Part shown: positions 47,501-53,331 of the stretch, in pieces
Layout of the letters: each line of letters starts with the position of its first letter
How positions within the stretch are numbered: position 1 is the stretch's first letter
NCBI GenBank assembly: GCA_048463395.1
Contig: DBFWPL010000019.1
Coordinates: 1-64,000, forward strand
Length of the DNA: 64,000 nt
Direction of reading: 5' to 3'
DNA from: JAGAJR01 sp048463395
GTDB lineage: Bacteria > Pseudomonadota > Alphaproteobacteria > RF32 > CAG-239
The notes under the pieces: model-generated
Told to the model about the DNA's origin: nothing
The model's input: the letters and a program-made list of their open reading frames with translations, nothing else
The model's database searches: none
Program-made: the position numbers and the translations under genes

Positions 47501-48994
47501 GACGACAAACTTCCTGAGGTTGGGGTCAATGAATATCAGGAAATCAAAGAACAATATCGCAAATCTTTGGGAATAGCTCTGACTCCGGACGGAGAATACC
47601 TTGGCGAAATTATGGAAGACGGCAATGTCGTGGACAAGAACGGAAAAGTCTTGGGACATAAAATGCCGGACGGGTTGGTTATAGATGATGACGGAACTTT
47701 AATCGGCATTGAAGAAGCCGGCAAACCGAACACGGACGGAATGTTTATTCCGGCGGGAACTTTCGGCAGCGGCGGAGCTTACGGCGTAGGTAACGGTTCC
47801 GGAACCAACTTGGGACCTGGAGGCGGTTTTGGTCCGGGAGAGCGTTACGACCCTCAGCGTGCGGCTGCTCTGGATGCTGCACAAAACCAGCGTCGTCAGG
47901 GAATGGCTGTCGGTAGAATCAGTACTAATATCAGAAAAGAAGCCTTTGACGGTTACCAGAAAAACTGGGATGAACAAGGTGTTTCCAAAGCCATTTCTTC
48001 ATGGCGGGTTAAGTTAGACGAGATGATTTTTGCAGACAAACCTATTCCGGCCGTATTGTCTCGCTCTATCGACAGCAACAACCCGACCCCGATTACCGCT
48101 TTTGTGGAAAGAAATATTTATGCTGAAGAAGGCCGAAACATCATTATTCCGGCAGGAAGCCGTCTGGTGGGAACTTTGGGCGGTCTGACCGGAACGACGG
48201 AAACCACGTCCCAATCTGCTAAAGTCCAAATTTCTTGGGAACGTTTGATTCGTCCAGACGGTGTTTTGTTTACCTTTGCCGGTATCACCGCGGACGCTCA
48301 AGGTCGTGGCGGTGCTCTGGGTTATTTGGATCAGCAGCTGTTTAAGAAATATACTTTGCCGATTATGACCACGGCGTTGACCAGTTATACGTCTTATTTA
48401 ATGGCTGATGACGACAAGAGCAGCGGAGAGACTGAAAGCTCCAGACAACAGGCCGCCAATGACGCTCGTCAAAACTTCCTGAATGAAATGAATCAGGTGT
48501 TTGAACAAATCTTGGCGGACAAGACAAACATCAAACCGCTGACTTATGTTCCTGCCGGTACCAGAATTATTGTCTTCCCGAATGTTGATTTGTGGATGAG
48601 AACCGAAGAACGTGATGCGGAAGCAAGTACCGGACAGGGTAGTAAGAAAGATGTCTTTATTGATGACGAAAAAGTAACCAATGACAGAAAACTGCAAGAA
48701 AACAAGCGTGCCGTCAATATCAGTGCAAGTTCTGCGTCTCAGGCCGGAAATGTCTTGTATGAAGCTGATGATGCAGGTATTGAGGCTGTTGACGCTCCGC
48801 CTAAACTGATTGACGACAGCAGTGTCAAGAACAAGAAAAAAGCCAAAGGTCAACCGACCAATCCTGGTTTGGTAAGCGGCAGCACACCACCTCCGCCGCC
48901 GACGTATTCGACAACTCCGGGAGCCAATAACGCTTCCTCTGGAAGTTCCGGCAGCAGCCAAAACAGCGACAGTAGTGTTCCTCAATTATTCTGA
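44567..48994 (+). CDS. virB10: DotG/VirB10-like protein, C-terminal part: export signal, 17-residue repeats, VirB10 domain
   Basis: 1,475 residues starting at TTG with GGAGG eight bases upstream. A Sec signal or anchor (TFSVAAICCFMSVSLAQAQ) precedes about 980 residues of degenerate 17-residue repeats (DFNGDLLGKVIPDGKVV). A Gly-rich linker (FGSGGAYGVGNGSGTNLGPG) leads to the VirB10/TrbI domain, about 1110-1390: TPITAFVERNIYAEEGRNII, IPAGSRLVGTLGG, SWERLIRPDGVLFTFAGI, an antenna-like helix (YTLPIMTTALTSYTSYLM) and VPAGTRIIVFPNVDLWM. The C-terminus is Pro/Ser-rich. VirB10 forms the channel crossing both membranes. Here its usual cytoplasm-facing anchor is apparently replaced by a signal sequence, and the anchor sits on the preceding gene. 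Confidence 0.85.
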   Translation: MKQNSFYSFFSKLAQTFSVAAICCFMSVSLAQAQEITAIDFNGDLLGKVIPDGKVVSLDNQLIGNVTADSLIVNFDGELIGGVVPQGIAIGNDNKLLGKVNNDGSVRMSSGKIIGKVLPTGLVIDDYFDVIGAVLFPGLVYSDGGQTVGRLTGDGLYTNLQGQEIGFISPDGYAYRRVGTDYVLDGRLISSKMVVSESGEFIGSVTPGGNITNFDAATIGFIKANGFAYNENNTIIGRIVRSGYAFDNFGRYIGFVTYNGEVLDKDKLVGHLRSDGKIAGEKDDIIGFSVDISATATDSTGKFLGRIMPDGKIYRAREEAGILGARGIIYNKDGNAVGRIIQSGPVFDYKGSLVAHALKNGKVILLEGTPAGYVIGNKAFDNNGRLSGATMDELLVVNGNNKALGIVGINASVFDGEDRRIVSPFGYVFNTDGSINGAALPLGAIYNISGIPVSEISPNGELYNKGSLALGKLTQTGVNIDERNRILGKNVCPLFAVDESGNSLGNMSEGNLVLNKGLKITAKILPDNSVVPTSSDDSVDLSPKTGNAYQNNIVISYTGNLLGYTNDDGSVRDFNGNRLGKVVGQGMVVDNNGSVIGGLIGFDTVVDDDCVVIGVVDPKGEIRNFRNVSMGKVLLNGQAVSENGNYIGYAVNARSVVDYSGNILGVASADGRVLNYADEQLGCLNKKKLLKNADNTIIGGNVEYSPVMNFNGTIIGRGILDGSVVNDKNMVIGYMQPDGNINSKTGVPIGDLFKYKVAFDDNNKFIGRVLENGKVVNAGNEEIGQVDFIGYVLGKDGAKIGYALYDFYVYDNNFSVMGYINKDGTVLSLLGQKLGTLDRGFLIDRGGQVIGRGNRDFYIRDESNLVLGELNLDGELVNVSGEIIGTINKEGNILDSEGKTIATAKPLQFYNLTLDRQKVYDENGNLIGYVNKDGSVVDENGKLIGLVNDDGIVISANGNIIGGTSLDWYEKAPQTAPKDDKLPEVGVNEYQEIKEQYRKSLGIALTPDGEYLGEIMEDGNVVDKNGKVLGHKMPDGLVIDDDGTLIGIEEAGKPNTDGMFIPAGTFGSGGAYGVGNGSGTNLGPGGGFGPGERYDPQRAAALDAAQNQRRQGMAVGRISTNIRKEAFDGYQKNWDEQGVSKAISSWRVKLDEMIFADKPIPAVLSRSIDSNNPTPITAFVERNIYAEEGRNIIIPAGSRLVGTLGGLTGTTETTSQSAKVQISWERLIRPDGVLFTFAGITADAQGRGGALGYLDQQLFKKYTLPIMTTALTSYTSYLMADDDKSSGETESSRQQAANDARQNFLNEMNQVFEQILADKTNIKPLTYVPAGTRIIVFPNVDLWMRTEERDAEASTGQGSKKDVFIDDEKVTNDRKLQENKRAVNISASSASQAGNVLYEADDAGIEAVDAPPKLIDDSSVKNKKKAKGQPTNPGLVSGSTPPPPPTYSTTPGANNASSGSSGSSQNSDSSVPQLF

Positions 48995-49008
48995 CAGGAG
49001 AATGGGAA

Positions 49009-49977
49009 ATGAGTTTTAAAGTATTGGAATCAGTGTTAAGGCCGTTATCTTATTGGTATAATCAGGATAATATCGAAGAAGTTGCCATCAACCGCTCCGG
49101 TCAGATTTGGCTGCGTCTTCGCGGCAAAAGAGCTTATCCGTGGGTAATGTATAAAGATGAAAAATTATCCAAAGAATATCTGGTGGATTTGCTCTATATC
49201 ATTGCCAATACGTACGAGTTGCCGTTTGATCCGGTTCAGGGGACACCGGTCGTGTATGCGACAATTCCGGGAGAACATCGTTTTTCAGCTATTGCCGGTC
49301 GAAACGTTATGTATGACCAAGACGACCTGACCGGAGGTGTGGCGATTGCCATCCGTCTTCATAGTGAAGATGTTGCGTTCGGCTTGCAGGATTACGGTTT
49401 AAGCCAGGGCTCGGGGTTGCATAAGATTAATCCGTTAAAGGATATTAAAGACCCGGAAGACCCGTATGAACGTCTTTTGCTCAGTTTAAAACGCGGTGAT
49501 CATATTTTAGTCAGCGGTGCAACCTCAACCGGTAAAACCACGTTCTTAAATAACTTGCTTAAGATTTTGGACATCAATAAACGTATTGTAACGATTGAAG
49601 ATACCCGAGAACTCTTGGTGCCGCACCCTAACCGCGTTCACCTTGTATTATCTCGTACCGAACAAACCAATGCCATGGACTATAGCAAAATCATCGACTT
49701 GGTGGTACGTTTTACGCCTGATGCCATCATCGGCGGTGAGATTTCCACCAGCAATGCCGGAGCCTTGTGGGAACTGATGGGATCCGGACACGATAACTGT
49801 TTGGCAACAATCCACGCCGAGAGCTCCGAAGCTGCTTACAAGGCCTTTACCGACCGTATTTTGCACACGTATCCGACAATTGACAGAGTAAAAACCATTG
49901 AAGAAATGCATAAAAAGCTCCGTGTCGTGCAAATTAACCGTGATGGCAACTTGCGTGCTATTACCGAAGTTACTTAA
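49009..49977 (+). CDS. virB11: VirB11-type T4SS ATPase
   Basis: 322-residue hexameric ATPase. The N-terminal domain (EEVAINRSGQIWLRLRGK) is typical of VirB11. Walker A is GATSTGKTT (about 170-178), followed by an Asp box (RIVTIEDTRELL), Walker B as PDAIIGGEIS and a His box (GHDNCLATIHAESS). It contacts VirB4 and the coupling protein at the cytoplasmic base. Arg is replaced by Ser in the usual GEIR, giving GEIS. The last gene of the plus-strand operon, closed by a terminator. Confidence 0.9.
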   Translation: MSFKVLESVLRPLSYWYNQDNIEEVAINRSGQIWLRLRGKRAYPWVMYKDEKLSKEYLVDLLYIIANTYELPFDPVQGTPVVYATIPGEHRFSAIAGRNVMYDQDDLTGGVAIAIRLHSEDVAFGLQDYGLSQGSGLHKINPLKDIKDPEDPYERLLLSLKRGDHILVSGATSTGKTTFLNNLLKILDINKRIVTIEDTRELLVPHPNRVHLVLSRTEQTNAMDYSKIIDLVVRFTPDAIIGGEISTSNAGALWELMGSGHDNCLATIHAESSEAAYKAFTDRILHTYPTIDRVKTIEEMHKKLRVVQINRDGNLRAITEVT

Positions 49978-49981
49978 AAAT

Positions 49982-50016
49982 AAACAAAAAGCTCCTGAGA
50001 AAGGAGCTTTTTGTTT
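49982..50016. terminator. Bidirectional terminator after virB11
   Basis: AAACAAAAAGCTCCT (49982-49996) pairs with AGGAGCTTTTTGTTT (50002-50016). It also serves the convergent XRE gene. Confidence 0.9.
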
Positions 50017-50026
50017 CTAAGAGGAA

Positions 50027-50254
50027 TTAGTCAATCAACTCGATTTTGATTTTCTTGTTATAAAAGTTCAGTAACTTTTTTATACTGGTGGGAATGATGG
50101 CTTTTCCCAACTCTATACGGTCAATTACTTCCGGTGCAAGTCCCGTCTGTACCCGTATAGAGTTCAGACGGATGCCTTTTTGTTGGCGTTCTGCCCACAG
50201 AGCCGCCCCTAACTGCCGACCGATGATTTTATCAAGATTTTTACATTTATTCAT
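50027..50254 (-). CDS. Small XRE-family HTH regulator
   Basis: 75 residues, close to a bare Cro/C1-type helix-turn-helix. The core reads LGAALWAERQQKGIRLNSIR, then TGLAPEVIDRIELGKAI, where a 'sis-ie-Gk' recognition helix is expected. A short basic tail ends KIKIELID. AAGGAG precedes the ATG. It lies alone and converges on virB11. An inverted repeat in its own upstream region (TTTTGTTT-N5-AAACAAAA, 50271-50291) may be its operator. Targets unknown; local control of the T4SS is plausible. Confidence 0.75.
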   Translation of the reverse strand: MNKCKNLDKIIGRQLGAALWAERQQKGIRLNSIRVQTGLAPEVIDRIELGKAIIPTSIKKLLNFYNKKIKIELID

Positions 50255-50270
50255 TTTTCAAACTCCTTAA

Positions 50271-50291
50271 TTTTGTTTTAGTTAAACAAAA
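50271..50291. promoter_or_regulatory. Inverted repeat upstream of the XRE gene
   Basis: TTTTGTTT (50271-50278), five-base spacer, AAACAAAA (50284-50291), between the ribosome site of the XRE gene and an adjacent GC-rich hairpin. Possible autoregulatory operator; the A-rich arm also reads as the U tail of that hairpin on the minus strand. Confidence 0.4.
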
Positions 50292-50314
50292 CCGCCTTAA
50301 AATACTTAAGGCGG
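50284..50314 (-). terminator. Hairpin with minus-strand T tail
   Basis: CCGCCTTAA (50292-50300) pairs with TTAAGGCGG (50306-50314). On the minus strand it is followed by TTTTGTTT, so it could stop or attenuate transcription entering the XRE gene. Confidence 0.55.
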
Positions 50315-50618
50315 GGAGTTCACAACTGCTCAAGAACAGTCCGGGTTATTCGAGCATAGCCTTATATCCCCAGCTCCCCGTGAAGGAGTTGTTCTTTTTC
50401 TTGAGAGGAGCTGTGACACTCCGCAATTCACCTCTGAACTGCAAGAAAGATGATAATGGAAATAGATTAATTTGCAATTAAAATTCTATGGCACTAACTT
50501 TCAGCACGCACATTGATACCATCGGGGAGTTGAGGCAGATACTCAACACCGTCAACTTTCGCCAGTGGTCGCCGACCACCAGCTAATTTTTGCCTCACCC
50601 CTGGGTGTCGCTGACCAC
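50315..50618. ncRNA. Candidate structured non-coding RNA region (strand uncertain)
   Basis: About 300 bp, flanked by two terminator-type hairpins, with no long gene and visibly higher G+C than its neighbours in parts. Pairings seen: CTCAAGAACA near 50329 with TGTTCTT and TTGAG near 50390-50405; GGAGTTCACA with TGTGACACTCC as an outer stem; GTTGAG (50529-50534) with CTCAAC (50542-50547); TGAGGCA (50531-50537) with TGCCTCA (50591-50597), extended by GGGG/CCCC; and GTGGTC-GCC-GACCAC (50565-50579). The third and fourth are mutually exclusive, as in switching RNAs. A 32-codon frame (50488-50586, +) and a 35-codon frame (-) overlap here but lack ribosome sites. No known RNA family was matched. Confidence 0.45.
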
Positions 50619-50647
50619 AAAAAAAGCCGGAAAACTCCGGCTTTTTT
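50619..50647. terminator. Bidirectional terminator
   Basis: GCCGGA (50626-50631) pairs with TCCGGC (50636-50641), flanked by seven A and six T. It ends the minus-strand secretin operon and could also end a plus-strand RNA. Confidence 0.85.
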
Positions 50648-50655
50648 AAGATTAT

Positions 50656-51402
50656 TTATTGTAAAGGCGGGATATTTAACTGAGCAATACTCCCCGGCTT
50701 GATTTTTATGTTAGAATAACGCATATTTCCGGTTTCAATAACAAATCTTTGTCGTCCCGTCAACTGCGAAGCCAAATCATAAAAATCTCTGGCATTGAGT
50801 TCTTGTCTTTGCGGATTCATAATATACAAAACGCAGCCTTGTGTTCTTTCCGCAATACCGCAACGGGCACGGCCTCTCGGTACTTCCGGATTAATAACAA
50901 CCCCCTGTAAACCGTCTCTGACGATTGTCTCTTGCGTAAAGAACAATTTAGCCAGACCAAAACCGACAATGAACATAACAATACCAATCATGGCAACAAT
51001 TTTTGTAGAAACGTTGCCTGCGGCAAACTGCTCGGAAACAGAATACTGTGGAGCAGCCAAATCTTGATCATCTAAAAACTGTGGTGTAAAGTCATTTTCG
51101 TTGTTAAAAACATTTTTGTTTTCATTTAAGGCAGGAACATTGGTAATGCCTGTAGATTGAGCATTGCCGCCATCCAAAAATTCATCCAGATTAAAATCTT
51201 CGTCAAAATTCGTTCCTGTCGGAGCAGATGGACGCTGCTGAAAATTTTGTCCCTGCATTCCGGGTGCTCTCGGTGGAACCGGAGCTCCGTTCGGATTGCT
51301 GACCAGTTTTTTTACCGGGCGTTTTACTTTTTTTAATTTAGGACGGTTAGGATCTGCCGGTCCCTGTGTCATGCCGTTGTTATTGAAAATATTATCGTCC
51401 AT
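50656..51402 (-). CDS. Bitopic membrane protein of the T4SS locus, unknown family
   Basis: 248 residues. The cytoplasmic N-terminal 135 residues are disordered, basic then Pro/Asn-rich (KLKKVKRPVKKLVSNPNGAP, then VPPRAPGMQGQNFQQRPSAP). One helix (IVAMIGIVMFIVGFGLAKLF, about 142-161) leads to a small periplasmic domain with two Cys (ARCGIAERTQGCVLYIMNP) and a beta-rich end (GRQRFVIETGNMRYSNIKIK). The plan resembles DotF/IcmG or TraP-like bitopic proteins, but I cannot confirm homology. It is the last gene of a minus-strand operon; its ribosome site AAGAGG overlaps the secretin stop. Confidence 0.6.
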   Translation of the reverse strand: MDDNIFNNNGMTQGPADPNRPKLKKVKRPVKKLVSNPNGAPVPPRAPGMQGQNFQQRPSAPTGTNFDEDFNLDEFLDGGNAQSTGITNVPALNENKNVFNNENDFTPQFLDDQDLAAPQYSVSEQFAAGNVSTKIVAMIGIVMFIVGFGLAKLFFTQETIVRDGLQGVVINPEVPRGRARCGIAERTQGCVLYIMNPQRQELNARDFYDLASQLTGRQRFVIETGNMRYSNIKIKPGSIAQLNIPPLQ

Positions 51403-51413
51403 TGTAATGCCTC

Positions 51414-52685
51414 TTATAAATTCTTTTTAATCGGTTTATTTGTTTTCATTGTTCTTATAATTCTCGGTACCATGAATACCACGGTTTCGGATTTCGGAGA
51501 GTTAACGCCAAATACCCCGTTCGGTATGCCGATTATCAGGAAATTTTCACCCAGACGGCTCCTGACGTTAAATTGGGTAATTTCTCCGTTGGCACCTTCC
51601 AACGTAACATTGGAAAAGATTTTGTTGTCATATTCCAAAGACGCTTTTGCCAAAATGGAAAGTCCGGCTTCTATGGAATCTCTCTTTGCACATTTACCGA
51701 TGTCAAAACGGGCAAACCAGAGGTTAGGAACAACAAACTTTCCTTCGGCAACCGGAACAACCATTGCCTGCTGTCCCAAAAATCCGCGTAAAGTTCCAAC
51801 GTTTAACTCATTAGATGTAGTCAATACTCTGCCGATTACACCGGTCTTGGCGGTTTTTATTGTTCCATAGTCAAAAACTTTAAGCATATTCTGCCAGTTA
51901 ACGTCTTGAGACCGGTTGTATGGATAAATCCGGAAGATATTAACGTCAAAAGCGACCAAAACCGGATTGTCTTCAAAATATTTAATCAAATCCATGACTT
52001 TATTGCGAAGTTCAAAATCAGCATCAAAAGTAATGGAATAATCAGACCAGTCGGTAGTAATGTCCGTAATGCCGGACCCTCTGAGTACGTCCAGCAGACC
52101 GAGGATAATCGGACGGGATTTCGGAACATAAAGGCTGAAGTTCGCTTTTCGGCTGATTGTCAGAACTTTTTTGTCGGCGTTGTAATAATAGTAAACTTCC
52201 GCAGCGTCGGCAATCATATTGATAACCTCGGAGAACTCACCGCGTAAATTCTCGGCGGAAATATTGGCATAAGGAGCGTCTTTTGCCACAAGTTTGATAC
52301 CGGCTTCTTTAACAAGTTTCAGCATGGCTTTTTCCGCCGGCATGGTGTCAAACGAAAAGCCAGTAACTTCAAACCTCGGCAAAACATCGTTATTCCCGTT
52401 TTTAACCAGATTAAATGCCGTAACGTTGTAAGGAATACTCGTAATCATTTCCTGTGTTACCCAGTTGGCGGAACAACGCAGAGGTGTTTCCAAGTCAAGA
52501 GAACTGGCTCCGTTCGGTGTCCGTATCATGTTAGGATCTTCAGGAAGAATAACCTGCATATTGGATGAGATAATCTCTTCTTGTTTGGGAAGAGGTTTTT
52601 CTTTGGAACTGCATGAAACTACGGACAGAAAAGCAAATACTGCCAGAAAAAATTTCGCGGAATTATGTAATTTCATTTTATTCAT
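51414..52685 (-). CDS. Second secretin-like lipoprotein
   Basis: 423 residues. A signal peptide with lipobox (LSVVSC) puts the lipidated Cys near residue 25. An N0/STN domain follows (about 105-180: FSFDTMPAEKAMLKLVKEAG, then INMIADAAEVYYYYNADKKV), with an N1-like part (LDVLRGSGITDITTDWSDYS). The short secretin core has NVGTLRGFLGQQAMVVPVAE, SILAKASLEYDNKIFSNVTL and a terminal ETVVFMVPRIIR. It is shorter than the PilN secretin in this window and clearly diverged from it. A secretin-type ring associated with the T4SS outer complex is inferred. Confidence 0.7.
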   Translation of the reverse strand: MNKMKLHNSAKFFLAVFAFLSVVSCSSKEKPLPKQEEIISSNMQVILPEDPNMIRTPNGASSLDLETPLRCSANWVTQEMITSIPYNVTAFNLVKNGNNDVLPRFEVTGFSFDTMPAEKAMLKLVKEAGIKLVAKDAPYANISAENLRGEFSEVINMIADAAEVYYYYNADKKVLTISRKANFSLYVPKSRPIILGLLDVLRGSGITDITTDWSDYSITFDADFELRNKVMDLIKYFEDNPVLVAFDVNIFRIYPYNRSQDVNWQNMLKVFDYGTIKTAKTGVIGRVLTTSNELNVGTLRGFLGQQAMVVPVAEGKFVVPNLWFARFDIGKCAKRDSIEAGLSILAKASLEYDNKIFSNVTLEGANGEITQFNVRSRLGENFLIIGIPNGVFGVNSPKSETVVFMVPRIIRTMKTNKPIKKNL

Positions 52686-52690
52686 AGGAC

Positions 52691-53251
52691 TTAGTTGCTT
52701 CCTTCGGTTTTAGGCGGAACGGCCTGCATGTTTTCCGGATTAATCGGTTTTTTGATTTTAATAACTTTTTTGAGAGTTTTTTCCTCTTGATCCTGTTTCA
52801 TCAGTTTTTCCATTAACTGATCCATATTCATTCCGGCACCGGCGGTCGGGTCATCTGACTTGTCAAACTCGCCCAGAGCCTGCTTCATCTTGTCAAGCTC
52901 TCCGGCATCTTCCTTAATCATTTCAGGGGAAGAGTTGTTTTTCAGTTCCAACTGGTATTCCTGAAGGTTTTTCTTTAACGCTTCAACGCCGCCGGCAATT
53001 TTCTTTTCCACATAAGGATAAAGTTCTTTGTGTTCAAGTATAAATTCTCCGGTTTCGCTGATTTCTTCCAAAACATCAAGAATATACCGATAAAAAGGAT
53101 ATTCCTCCATGGCAATATTACCCATACGCACACATCTGGCGGCAATTCTTGAAATCGTCCGGTCATAGTAATCCCTCAGAACGATGTAATTATCCAGATA
53201 CCATAGAGTTTCTTTGCTGACAGCGGGTGTCGTGTTTACGTTTGGTTCCAT
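52691..53251 (-). CDS. Soluble helical protein of the secretin operon, unknown
   Basis: 186 residues with no signal or membrane segment. The N-terminal half is helical and aromatic-rich (YLDNYIVLRDYYDRTISRIA, then EEYPFYRYILDVLEEISETG). The second half is acidic and Met-rich (GAGMNMDQLMEKLMKQDQEE), ending in a Lys/Pro tail (KKVIKIKKPINPEN) that echoes the basic stretch of the membrane protein at 50656-51402. It is coupled to the secretin gene (5-bp gap) with GAGGAG upstream. A cytoplasmic assembly factor or chaperone is a guess only. Confidence 0.6.
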   Translation of the reverse strand: MEPNVNTTPAVSKETLWYLDNYIVLRDYYDRTISRIAARCVRMGNIAMEEYPFYRYILDVLEEISETGEFILEHKELYPYVEKKIAGGVEALKKNLQEYQLELKNNSSPEMIKEDAGELDKMKQALGEFDKSDDPTAGAGMNMDQLMEKLMKQDQEEKTLKKVIKIKKPINPENMQAVPPKTEGSN

Positions 53252-53331
53252 TTATACAACTCCTCAATTCTAACCTTTAATTTAGTTTAGCGGAAGATGT
53301 TTGTAAATTGTTTTCTCCAACCTTTACCCAA

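Noticed and set aside
50330..50360. AGTCCGGG resembles the conserved RNase P RNA segment GAAAGTCCGGG.
   Set aside because: The other conserved RNase P blocks are missing and the region is too short.
50285..50647. tmRNA (one- or two-piece), 6S RNA or SRP RNA.
   Set aside because: No T-loop/acceptor end, tag-peptide frame, 6S open-complex pattern or SRP core could be recognised; kept only as an unclassified structured region.
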